56,650 nucleotides of DNA, from positions 37,501-94,150 of the forward strand of contig CAUYUJ010002051.1 in NCBI GenBank assembly GCA_963575745.1, in the 5' to 3' direction. The notes under the pieces were generated by a model, which saw nothing but the letters and a program-made list of their open reading frames with translations, did not search any database and was not told the DNA's origin. Positions 40,301 through 49,259 of this stretch are shown piece after piece. The position numbers were made by a program, and so were the translations under genes. The DNA comes from Prorocentrum cordatum (Eukaryota; Sar; Dinophyceae; Prorocentrales; Prorocentraceae). Each line of letters begins with the position of its first letter. Positions within the stretch are counted from its first letter, which is position 1.

Positions 40301-42704
40301 CCCTATCTACCTGATGCGTACACTGTTCATCGCGCTGATCCCAGTGATCTTTGCCGACTACGGCCACCGACAGATGATCTTCCTGGTTCTCACGATGGTG
40401 GTGTTCGGTAAGATTCACGCGACGTATCAGCCTTGGAGGGGCGCGATCCCGAACATGTTGGACGTATGGGTGATGGGGTGCATGATCCTCCTGCTCACCT
40501 GCTCCTCGCTACTGATCAAGGTCGACGGGGACGAGATGGTGGCGGACCTCGAGGTCTTCTTCACCATCATCATGGTCTTCGTATTCGGCGCGGTCGGCAT
40601 CTTTTTGGCCTTCCTTGCGTACCGCCGGTTTGTGCCGAAGGACCGGTGGACGGCGTTCCTGTGCCACATCCCAGACACCGCCATGACGGCCCGTTGGCTC
40701 AAGTTGGACATGCAAAAGAGGATCGGTGACAAGAAGGGTATCTTCTTGGCCGCGGACAACCTCGACTGGAACCTGGAGGACATCTTCGACTTGATGCGCT
40801 GCCAGCTGGCAGTCCTGGCCGCCCAAACGGGGCAGGAGCACTGCTGTCGGAGGGTCGCGCCGCATCGCTGCCTACGTCGCCGACGCATTGGCGATGGCGT
40901 GCGACCCCCTCACAGCTCGGGCGCTGAAGTAAGACCCGCTTGTCGCCCAGGAGGGGCTCGGGCTTCGGGCCGGTCCTTCCATGATATGTCGGGGGACCTG
41001 CCTGTGGCCCAGGCCCGCCGAGGCCGGGAAAAAGCCTGCTCGCCCTTCGGTGTGCGCTGCTTCTCTGGTGGTGCGGTGCCTGCACTCCGCCTCTGCCCTG
41101 GCCTCCTTCGGGCGCCACCGCCGCCCCCCAGGCAGACAACGTCGTGGTCCTCCTCTCGGGCGGCGCCCTCTCCAGCCCGCAGTGCGCCGGGCAGGTCACC
41201 ACCGCCCACACGAACGGCGTGCGGCTTGTGCCGGTCGCCCTGGACTCCTACACCGAGCTGTGCGACGCCGACCTCGACGAGGCGGCCATCGCGACGCGCT
41301 GGTCCGCGGAGGCTCCGCGGAGCAGAACGCAGCGCGCCCGTGCCTCTCCCTCGCGCTCGCCCGCTTGGGCCGCCGGGGTGGGCCCTCGCCACCGCGGCCG
41401 GATTCGCCTTGGAGCCTTGGTCAGAACGTGGTATCCGCATCCAGATCCTCTTCCTCCTCCTCCCCCTCCTCCCCCTCCTCCTCCTCCTCCTCCTCCTCCT
41501 CCTCCTCCTCCTCCTCCTCCTCCTCCCTCCTCCTCCTCCTCCCCCTCCTCCTCCTCCTCCTCCTCCTCCCCTCCTCCTCCCCTCCTCCTCCTCCTCCTCC
41601 TCCTCCTCCTCCTCCTCCTCTCCTCCTCCCTCCTCCCCCCTCCTCCTCCTCCTCCTCCTCCTCTCCTCCTCCTCCTCCTGTCTGTTCACCTTTGAGGCGT
41701 TCCGGCGCTGCACCGCCGAGGGCATCTCGCTGGCCATGGTGAAGGACGCCTACTCCTACCTGCGCGGCGCCTCCAAGATCTCCTGCCGTGTGGTGGCGAA
41801 CCGCTTGGCCAGCAGCCACGGTGCTAGGGGAACAAAAAGTGGCATAAACATGAAAACTCGGAGGTCCGCGCGGATTTCTCGGAACGGCGCTCGACCCCCC
41901 TCCCTGGCGCGCGGAGCGCGCCAGGGGCGGCACCGGAGGCGCCGCCAGGGGGCCCGAGCGCCGATCCGAGAAATCCGCGCGGACCTCCGAGTTTTTATGT
42001 TTATGGCATTTTTCGTTTCCCAAGGTGCATCCCTGCAGGCCATAGCCATGGTGTCCAGCACCTGTGGAGCAGGCAAGGCGGCGGACGGCCCCGAGGACGA
42101 CGACGGGGAGTACGACGTGGGCGTCGTGGCGGACGTCTGCGACTCGGAGGCCATTGCGGCGGCGGAGGTGCTGAAGAGCATGGTCGGCGCGATCAAGGGC
42201 TGGAAGCTCAAGGGTTTGATGCAGGACTCCGAGGTGCGCCAGGCTCGAGCGCCCTCCCAGCTGCTGGTGGTCGTCCTCACCCGCGGGTGCCTGGGCTCCG
42301 AGTCCTTCGTGCAGACCGCGGCCGCGGCGCTGCGAGCCTGGCCGTCGGCGCCGATGCTCGCCGCGAGGGCCGAGGACTTCAGCTTCCCCACGGTGGACAC
42401 GATGCAGAAAGTGCTGACCCCGCAGATCGCCAGGGGCGCCGAGATCCCAGAGGCCCACGTGTCGTCGAGCTACGCTGCGCTGCTCGCCAGCCCCAGTGTC
42501 TCCTTCGTCGCGAACGCTCGCACGTCGTCCCTCGAGAAGCAGGTCGGCTACCTCGTCGAATGTGCTGCGGAGGTCGTAACGGGCGTGAGGGGTCCGTCGA
42601 TCACCAGCTGCGCCGAAGAGGTCGTCAAGGACGTGGAGGTGGCGCCCCCCGTTGAGCCCCCCGAGTCGAATGGTCAGGAAAACACAGCGGTGAGTAATGT
42701 GTAA
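37342..42704 (+). CDS. Receptor-like solute-binding, Cys-rich, multi-pass, TIR-like protein
   Basis: Five exons fit the domain flow: 37342-39179, 39422-40835, 41132-41311, 41697-41820, 42025-42704; joined length 4236 nt, 1411 aa. The ATG at 37342 opens a signal peptide (MRLALGLLAAVAPAPISA). Residues about 22-440 look like an OpuAC-type glycine-betaine/choline-binding fold with Trp/Tyr-rich patches. About 460-640 is Cys-rich (CSSCPAGSFQKSPGQTACEP), GCC2/GCC3-like. Then come about nine hydrophobic spans and a cytosolic TIR-like segment (WTAFLCHIPDT, GIFLAADNLDWNLEDIFDL, and NVVVLLSGGALSS in exon 3). Exon 5 has a second such pattern (YDVGVVADVCDS, LLVVVLTRGCLGS). Probably a plasma-membrane sensor; ligand unknown. 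The exon 2 end is uncertain (40805-40835). GTGAGTAATG at 42690 resembles a donor, so the gene may continue. Confidence 0.75.
39180..39421 (+). other. Intron 1 (GA-AG), C/G-homopolymer rich
   Basis: Exon 1 ends GACAG and exon 2 begins GGAGTAC, joining GAC AGG GAG in frame. The intron starts GAGAGTG and ends CTCCAG. CAGG-AG words duplicate at both junctions. It carries perfect 8-bp inverted repeats GCGTTATG (39213-39220) and CATAACGC (39379-39386) and several C8-C12 runs. Confidence 0.7.
40836..41131 (+). other. Intron 2 (5' end uncertain)
   Basis: The acceptor CCCCCCAG ends at 41131 before GCA GAC AAC (Ala-Asp-Asn-Val-Val-Val). A donor at 40836 (GGCAG/GAGC) matches the AG/G pattern of the other introns. 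TIR spacing would be better if exon 2 ended at CAG 40803-40805. Confidence 0.5.
41312..41696 (+). other. Intron 3 (GC-AG) containing a CCT tract
   Basis: Exon 3 ends TCCGCGGAG and exon 4 starts GCGTTCCGG. GAGGC is present at both junctions. The intron holds the (CCT)n tract at 41446-41680. The whole intron happens to be open in the exon 4 frame from upstream, which hides it from simple gene finding. Confidence 0.6.
41446..41680 (+). repeat. (CCT)n tract inside intron 3
   Basis: About 235 bases of CCT triplets with CCCT steps. Confidence 0.95.
41821..42024 (+). mobile_element. Intron 4: 204-bp introner-like inverted-repeat element
   Basis: GT-AG intron (GTGCTAGG to CCCAAG) bounded by the 5-bp direct repeat GGTGC (41820-41824, 42024-42028). 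Arms of about 65 bases (41826-41892 against 41954-42021) are inverse copies with few mismatches, sharing CTCGGAGGTCCGCGCGG and ATTTCTCGG. Inside, CTGGCGCGC/GCGCGCCAG is a perfect 9-bp stem. Length 204 is a multiple of three with no stop, so it reads through in frame. Splicing restores SSHGASLQAIAM. Confidence 0.85.
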
Positions 42705-42728
42705 TACGCTTCGTGAGTTCAGCCTGGT

Positions 42729-42766
42729 CTCTCTCTCTCTCTCTCTTTTCTACCTCTCTCTCTCTC
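42729..42766 (+). repeat. (CT)n tract
   Basis: Two CT runs directly downstream of the receptor gene's stop. Confidence 0.9.
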
Positions 42767-42949
42767 GGTCAATATGTTTTGGCATCGACTGGTTCATCTC
42801 TACGGATAGGCATGTCGGCGCAATCCCGTATTATTAGAAGCTGCTGATACGGACTGCACCAACCAGAAGCCCCTCTGCTGTACTATGTACGGCTTCTAAG
42901 GGCCTTTGCCAGACGATGTCTAGCCTCGCAGATCTCGTCCCGGTGAGTC

Positions 42950-43575
42950 CATGGTTCGAACATGAGCCCAGTGTCTCCAAGGCTGGTGGAGGATCCACGT
43001 CTTTTTTCTCCCACGGTTCCCCTTTTTAGGCGATGCAGCATTTTCCCCGCGGCTGCTGCCTGGGTGTTCCCGAATGTCATCTCCGTTCCCATGCAGAATA
43101 TAGGCTTTTTTCAGTTCATAAGCACAAAATCCTTTACCGTCTGTACATATGCAAAGGACACATAGCGTATGAGCCCAACTCGAGCATAGTGGGAGTGCTC
43201 CCGAATGCTCCCAAATGATGCCGGGCGCGTCTGAGTTACGACAAGGCAGCGAACGCAACGTCCGAGGTTGCCCTCCAGACCGCGCTCACTTCCGCCCGTG
43301 CAAAGGACAATCAGGAGAAGAGGAGGACGAGGAGTAGCAGTAGCAGGATGATGCTGATGATGATGAGGAGGAAGAGGCGGAGGAGGAGGAGGAGGAGGAG
43401 GAGGAGGAGCAACAGAGGAACACAATAGGGAAGGGAAGATACCGCTTCCCCGCACGCGCACAAGTGTACCCTGTCGTACAGCACGGCGACTGCTGCTCTG
43501 AGCTAACAAGCTGCGGGGCCACATGTAGCAGTGTGCTCGTTTTCAGTGTTGCCGTTCTCCTCCTGTTCCTCTTCC
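42950..43575 (+). repeat. Dispersed 0.6-kb repeat D, copy 2
   Basis: Second copy of 33725-34315 in the same orientation. A (GAG)n tract (43370-43410) is expanded here, where copy 1 has an AAG/GAG-rich segment. Confidence 0.75.
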
Positions 43576-43639
43576 TTCCTTTCCTCAAAACTGATATCCC
43601 TTAACGCCCTTCCCTGCGAACCCTTCCCTGTCCTCACTT

Positions 43640-43770
43640 TTTTGGGGGAGGGGGGGCGGCTCTTTGGAGGGTCTCTTGGGGGCCCGAATGCTTCTTTGGG
43701 GTCATTGTGGAGCCTCTGGAGGTCTCCTGGGAGTCTTTGGGGGGCCTAGAGGGGGCTTCTTGGGCCCATC
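43640..43770 (+). repeat. CTTGGGGGCC minisatellite, small block
   Basis: Units such as TCTTGGGGGCC and TCTGGAGG. Same family as 35401 and 49260. Confidence 0.6.
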
Positions 43771-43949
43771 TTGATGCCAGCCACGATGTTCGTCAACGAC
43801 CAGTTCACGATTAAGAGTGCTCCGGGGGCCGTATCGGGGCCATTTTCGACCGCCTTGAGGTTTTTGTTTCAAGAGTCTTGGGGCCCTGTGTGGGTTTTCT
43901 TCGAATGCTCTAGGCTGTCTTCAGGCAAATTTGGCGGCGATACTCGTTG

Positions 43950-44440
43950 GAGGTCCTTCTCCGCATGTCCCGTCGGTGCCGTCCGATCCTCTGGGGAGGC
44001 CTCGGCATTCGTACACCGTGCTATTTATCTGGTTCTGTTGTCCTTCCCACTCGCTCACCAGGCCAACCAGTGCCGTCTGACGCTCCAGGGTGGCCCCACC
44101 AGACCGCTGCAGGCACCCTCATTCCGTGTTACTCATCAAGTGTCGTGCCTCTCTCACTCCACCAGTCCCACCAGTGTTGCCCGACCCTCCAGGAGCCCTC
44201 GCCAGACTGCGGCAAGCAGCCGCATACCATGTTGCTAAGCAGGTTTCGTGCCCGTCCCGTTCCACCAATGCCACCAAGGTCGCCTGACCCTCCAGGGAGG
44301 CCCCGCCAGACCGCGGCAAGCATCCGCGTATGTACCGTGTGATGCGTCGGGTTTCATCTTCTCCCCATACCACCAGCCTCACCAGTGCTTTTTGACCTTC
44401 CAGGGAGGCCCCGCCAGGCCGCGGCAGGCATTGGAGATGA
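43950..44440 (+). repeat. Tandem repeat of about 104 bp, five units
   Basis: GACCCTCCAGG-type landmarks at 43983 (variant), 44079, 44183, 44286 and 44394. Units share GAGGCCCCGCCAGACCGCGG, CAAGCATCCGCATACCGTG and CACCAGTGC. Confidence 0.75.
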
Positions 44441-44489
44441 TGTATGGCTTGTCACTAATTACTTGCTTCCCTGGTCGCCGCAGAAGCAG

Positions 44490-44690
44490 GGCAGCCCGTG
44501 TGCCCCAAACATCACAGATTGCTGAAGCAACGCCCCAAGAGCGCGCCAAGAACGGCCCAAGACTGCCTCAACAACGGCCCCTGGAGGGGCTCAATACGGC
44601 CCATTACGGCCCCAAGCGTCCGAAAGTGGACCCAGCACGGCCCCGAGCAACCCCTAAGAGAGCTCCAAGAGGGGCTTGCGAACCACTTAC
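44490..44690 (-). repeat. CTTGGGCCGT minisatellite in reverse orientation
   Basis: ACGGCCCAAGA and CCCCAAG units, the inverse of the array at 49260-51180. Confidence 0.6.
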
Positions 44691-44819
44691 TTCCCTAGGA
44701 CTTGCAGGTGAACTCCGCCTTCGGACGGCTAAGCGCTTTAGTTTTGGAACGGGTCGCTCCTTATTCTGCCTACTCTTCCCTCCTCTCCCCTCCTTCGATC
44801 TACTCCCCGCATGCTCCTC

Positions 44820-45305
44820 GCTCAGACTGCTGAACTTCAGCAGAGGAGATTTGGCAGCACGCCAGTCGGTTTGTCGCTCGCGCCCGTGAGTGCGAGACTG
44901 AGCTGACTTACTTGCATGTGACGTCCGCCAGCGGTCGGCTCTGCAAGTTCCCTATTTATTCAGGAGCTAGTCGCTATTCGTCCTCACCTCCTTTCTCTTG
45001 ATACTACACATTGCCCTCACCTCTGATTGTTCAGCAGCGGAGACTCCTCGGCAGGTCACTCGGTACGTCACCTGGGCACAGGCGCGGTGTCAGATTGCTG
45101 GGCCGACGTGCAGGTGAGCTCCGCTTGCGGACACAATACGGTTTTTGTTGGCCAGCACTTTTATAGACCTCTTGCTGGCCAGCACTTTTGCAGCACCTGG
45201 AGGGTGCAGATTTTGCACAGGGAGCCTCTCGGGGCCTCCCAGGCCGAGCTCGCCACCGGCGATTTCAGCCCCAGCGATTGGGCTCGAGCGGCACGCTCGC
45301 CCCCT
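44820..45305 (+). repeat. Duplicated block F, copy 1
   Basis: Contains CAGAGGAGATTTGGCAGCACG, CCAGCGGTCGGCTCTGCAAG, TACTACACATTGCCCTCACC, TTGTTGGCCAGCACTTTTAT and CAGGGAGCCTCTCGGGGCCT in this order. All recur in 45420-46210. No coding. Confidence 0.8.
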
Positions 45306-45419
45306 TTGAGCTAGCCGAGTGCTGGACTGCATTCTCCGACTGGCCAGCACTTTTATATCGTTTTTGTTGGCCAGCATTTTTATAGCTTCCGGAGTGGGCA
45401 GTCGATATCTCGTCCTCAC
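45306..45419 (+). repeat. Extra TGGCCAGCACTTTTATA copies
   Basis: Two further copies of the TGGCCAGCAYTTTTATA word, near 45341 and 45369, between blocks F1 and F2. Confidence 0.7.
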
Positions 45420-45557
45420 ATTTGATCCCCCAACAGGGGAGATCTGTCAGACCGTCCGTCGGTGTGCCATTTGCGCCCGGGAGTGACAGGCTGAAAGGCT
45501 TAGTTCTATGCACCGTGCGCCAGCGGTCAGCTCTGCAAGTTCCCCATTTCTCATCAG

Positions 45558-45589
<32 letters not shown>

Positions 45590-45623
45590 GCATCATCAGC
45601 ATCATCACCATCATCACCAACAC

Positions 45624-45712
<89 letters not shown>

Positions 45713-45818
45713 CCGTCATCACCAGCATCAATATCACCAACATCATCACCATCACCACCATCGTCATCATCATCATCATCACCATCATCAGCAGCATCAA
45801 TATCACCAACATCATCAC

Positions 45819-45890
<72 letters not shown>

Positions 45891-46210
45891 TGAGGAGCTG
45901 GTTGCTCTTCGTCTTCCTTCTCTGGTCTATACTACACTTTCCCTCACCTCTAGGTGTTCAGCGGCGGAGGTTCCTCGGCGGGTCACTCGATACGCCACTC
46001 GCTCACAGGCGTGTCAGATTGCTGGGCCGACGTGCAGGTGAGCTCCGCCTGCGGACATAATACGGTTTTTGTTGGCCAGCACTTTTATAGACCTCTTGCT
46101 GGCCAGCACTTTTGCAGCACCCGGAGGGGGCAGATTTTGCACAGGGAGCCTCTCGGGGCCTCCCGGGCCGGGCTCGCCACCGGCGATTGGGCTCGCGCTG
46201 CACGCTCGCC
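45420..46210 (+). repeat. Duplicated block F, copy 2, split by (ATC)n
   Basis: Same order as copy 1. The (ATC)n tract (45551-45892) sits between the CTCTGCAAGTTCCC and GAGGAGCT landmarks, which are only about 15 bases apart in copy 1. The last 200 bases (46015-46209) are over 90 percent identical to 45089-45300 by eye. Confidence 0.8.
45551..45892 (+). repeat. (ATC)n tract
   Basis: About 340 bases of ATC/TCA triplets. The poly-Met and poly-Ile/Ser frames are artefacts. Confidence 0.95.
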
Positions 46211-46682
46211 TCCATCGAAAGAGCCGAGTGATGGGTTGCATTCTCCGATTGAGAGAAATGCCTCCAGGCGACCACCCCCCCCCGCGGACAGCCCGCCACG
46301 GCCCCAAGGGAGCTCCAAGAAGGTCCGCCACTCCGCTCGACCAGCCCAAGCCCAAGGACCGCTCCGACGAGCCTGTCCGAGAGCGAGAGAGAGAGAGGGT
46401 TCGGTGGAGGTGCCGCGCCCGAGACGGCTCCCCGGTCGCCCAACGGCGATCAACAGGCCTCCCCAAGACTCCAAGAGACGTCCCCGAGACCAGGGTTGCG
46501 GGGCCCCGCTGGGGCTCTCTCGCAATCACCCCGAGCCGCCCTCGTCGGGCACGTTGGGAGCTCCCGGAGCGTTGTGTCGCTGCTCTGCGGGGTCGCTCGT
46601 GGCACACACACCCGCGGCATGCGGGCGTCAGCCCCCGACTCAGGCCCAGGGGATCGCTTGAGGACGCGACGCTGCAGAGGGA
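46211..46682. other. No gene seen
   Basis: GC-rich, with CCCAAG/CTCCAAGA words related to the CTTGGG family in reverse, and a GAGAGAGAGAG run near 46380. Confidence 0.4.
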
Positions 46683-46768
46683 GGGAGAGGGATGAAGAGG
46701 AGGAGGGATGAAGAGGAGGAGGAGGGATGAAGAGGAGGAGGAGGAGGAGGAGGAGGAGGAGGAGGAAG
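46683..46768 (+). repeat. (GGA)n tract
   Basis: GGA triplets with GGGATGAAGA interruptions. Confidence 0.9.
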
Positions 46769-46883
46769 GAGCAAGAGCCAGCGGCGCCGACGGGTTTGCC
46801 CGAGGGGCGCCCTGCGCACAAGCGGCACAAGCGCCCTGCCCACCAGCCCCTGGGAACGATTTGAGGGCGCCCCCTCCACACCT

Positions 46884-47087
46884 CCTCTTTCCTCCTCCTC
46901 CTCCTCCTCCTCCTCCTCCTCCTCCTCCTCCTCCTCCTCCCCCTCCGACTCCTCCTCCCCTCCTCCTCCTCCTCCTCCTCCTCCTCCTCCTCCTCCTCCT
47001 CCTCGTCCTCGTCCTCCTCCTCCTCTCCTCCCCCCCAGTCCCCTCTTCCTCCTCCTCCCCCTCCTCCTCCTCCTCCTCCTCCTCCTC
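46884..47087 (+). repeat. (CCT)n tract
   Basis: CCT triplets with CGT steps. Ends at the duplicated segment G. Confidence 0.9.
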
Positions 47088-47355
47088 AACGCGCCCAGAG
47101 TCCAGCAAGGCATGAGGGTGCAAACCCGACTTGTCTGGCTGATGCCCTGGGGGGGCCTGTGCTCAGGGGAGGCTGCAGCACCGCTCAACGATGTGCTGTT
47201 TAACCGAACCTGCAGGGTGGGCCCTTTCCCAAATCCGTGCTTCGGTGCGGATCGTAAGCGCGCCTCGTCTCCGTCGTCGTCGTCGTCGGCGTCGTCGTGG
47301 TCGTGGTGCGTGTTGCTCTGCTCGGGATTCTGTTTCCCTTATGCAGTGACCACCC
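47088..47355 (+). repeat. Recent duplication G, copy 1
   Basis: About 267 bases nearly identical to 47530-47796 (offset 442, then 441 after a one-base loss in the GTC run). Differences are few (GCCCTGG against GCTCTGG; GTCGGCGTC against GTCGCGTC). Includes TTTAACCGAACCTGCAGGG. No recognised coding. Confidence 0.9.
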
Positions 47356-47529
47356 ACTTGGCTTGCCAGGCATTGCACGCCGCCTGGCTGTCCGTCCGTC
47401 CGTCTGTCTGTCTGTCTTCCCGGCTCTCTGAGCCGCGGCGCTTTGAGCTTCTTAGCTCGGGGACGCGTCGGCCACCGCCGCCCTCTCCCTTGTCGGTGGC
47501 CCTGACGAGGTTGGGGGAGAGGGTGCCGA
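47356..47529. other. Spacer between G copies
   Basis: Unique sequence with a GTCCGTCCGTCTGTCTGTCT run at about 47391. Confidence 0.5.
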
Positions 47530-47796
47530 AACGCGCCCAGAGTCCAGCAAGGCATGAGGGTGCAAACCCGACTTGTCTGGCTGATGCTCTGGGGGGGCCT
47601 GTGCTCAGGGGAGGCTGCAGCACCGCTCAACGATGTGCTGTTTAACCGAACCTGCAGGGTGGGCCCTTTCCCAAATCCGTGCTTCGGTGCGGATCGTAAG
47701 CGCGCCTCGTCTCCGTCGTCGTCGTCGTCGCGTCGTCGTGGTCGTGGTGCGTGTTGCTCTGCTCGGGATTCTGTTTCCCTTATGCAGTGACCACCA
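47530..47796 (+). repeat. Recent duplication G, copy 2
   Basis: Second copy. Its right end passes directly into CCT then ACG tracts, whereas copy 1's left end is preceded by a CCT tract. Confidence 0.9.
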
Positions 47797-47860
47797 CCAC
47801 CTCCTCCTCCTCCTCCTCCTCCTCCTCCTCCTCCTCCTCCTCCTCCTCCTCCTCCTCTTC

Positions 47861-47925
<65 letters not shown>

Positions 47926-47927
47926 TC
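47797..47927 (+). repeat. (CCT)n followed by (ACG)n
   Basis: A CCT run to 47858, then a GAC/ACG run to 47927. Confidence 0.95.
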
Positions 47928-48011
47928 GTGGGGCCCAGCACGGCTCCCGTGCGGGACGCCGTGCGCTGCCGACCGCGCCCAGGGAGGTTTTCCCCTTGAG
48001 AGGCCGCCGCC

Positions 48012-48245
48012 CTCGCCTCGTTCCTTCCCTCCCTCCTCCTCCCTCCCCTCCTCCCTCCCTCCCTCCCCTCCCCTCCACCTCCTCCTCCTCCTCCCTCCCC
48101 TCCCCTCCCTCCCCTCCCTCCCTCCCTCCCTCCCTCCCTCCCTCCCTCCTCCCTCCCCTCCCCTCCCCTCCCCTCCCTCCTCCCTCCCTCCCTCGCTCGC
48201 TCCCTTCCGCCTCCCTCCCTCCCTCCCTCGCTCCCCCCCTTCCTC
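48012..48245 (+). repeat. (CCCTC)n/(CCTC)n tract
   Basis: Polypyrimidine with a CCCT/CCTCC period rather than pure CCT. Confidence 0.9.
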
Positions 48246-48516
48246 CTACCAGAGATCGCTCTTTTTTCAAAGACCACCTTGAGCCGCATATGTCCGCAGG
48301 AATCGAGTCTCGATGGGACCTGCTGTTTTCGGCCCCATTTCTGCGCTCTGGTTCTGGTGCTCCGGATCTGGATATCTGATTCGCTGGATGCGTCCACATT
48401 TCTGGGACATCCTTCTCTCTTGAATTCTTCCACCTCTCGCCGAACTCTCTGGAAGAGAGCTGATCCAATCAAGAGACGGGCGAGGGCGGAGGCCTGTGCA
48501 GCAAGGCGGTCAGGCC
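48246..48516. other. No gene seen
   Basis: Sequence between the pyrimidine tract and the RNase H remnant; possibly 3' sequence of the copia-like element on the minus strand. Confidence 0.35.
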
Positions 48517-48960
48517 TCAAGGTCGAGCAGGTCTTGCTCCGAGTAGCCCTCCTTCGTGTCCAGGATCCGCCGCACGGTGATCAGCTTCCCCCTTGGCGGC
48601 AGGATAGCCACATCTCTTAGTGAGATGCCCCATGAGCGGCTTGAGCAGTCCTGTCTTCGTGAGACCGTCCGCGATGACCACTTCCGTAGGCAAACGGATG
48701 AGGTACCTGACTCGTTCACTGAGGCGCTCTTCTCTCATACTTAATGCGGCCTTTATGCTTGATGTATTAGAGGGTTCGCCTTCGACTCCACAACACGTTT
48801 GCCAGAAATTCACGCAGTCAGTGCAGTGGTCGATCTTGATATGATGCGATGATCTGTCGAAGATGTCCATCATGTCCTTTGCTTTGTGCTGGTGCTCTCC
48901 GCACACGATCACTTCGCTGATTATCAAAGTTATCCGTAAGGGCTTCGCCCCCTTGCCGCC
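48517..48960 (-). pseudogene. Copia-like RNase H remnant
   Basis: The minus frame carries the C-terminal RNase H pattern of copia polyproteins: SMREERLSERVRYLIRLPTE, then VVIADGLTKTGLLKPLMGHL (I-x2-A-D-x-L-T-K). Upstream HHIKIDHCTDCVNFWQTCC is weakly similar to the preceding part. It is the downstream end of the element whose RT lies at 52.2-54.0 kb on the same strand; 3 kb of repeat arrays separate them. No start, no LTR recognised; inactive. Confidence 0.7.
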
Positions 48961-49087
48961 AGCCCCCTCTCTATCAGAATGGGATATATCAGAGTCGCGT
49001 CGGTGCGTCTCGGCGCTGCCTTGGCGCATCTGGGAGCATCATGCGGGGGCGGATAGGAATCATCAGCGCATACTGAGACGTGGGCGT

Positions 49088-49190
49088 GATCGAAGACGCC
49101 TACGGCGAATCACCGCCGCCCCCTGCCTTTTTGGAAGCGCCTATGTGGCCGAACGTTCAGGCCAGACCTGCCAAGCTATCGGACCATGTG
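49088..49190 (+). repeat. Dispersed repeat C, copy 2
   Basis: CGAAGACGCCTACGGCGAA, CCGCCCCCTGCCTTTTTGG and TGTGGCCGAACGTT match 27672-27775. Confidence 0.6.
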
Positions 49191-49259
49191 TTCCCCGAAT
49201 CGGTTGGGAAAGCCTTCGGGGAACACGTGGGCAGCTTGAAGGTCATCTTGGCCGTCTGG

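Noticed and set aside
45447-45890. Poly-Met and poly-Ile frames
   Set aside because: Simple ATC triplet tract.
47112-47645. 177-aa frame spanning both copies of duplication G
   Set aside because: It reads through the spacer and into the second copy in a different frame; nothing is conserved as protein.
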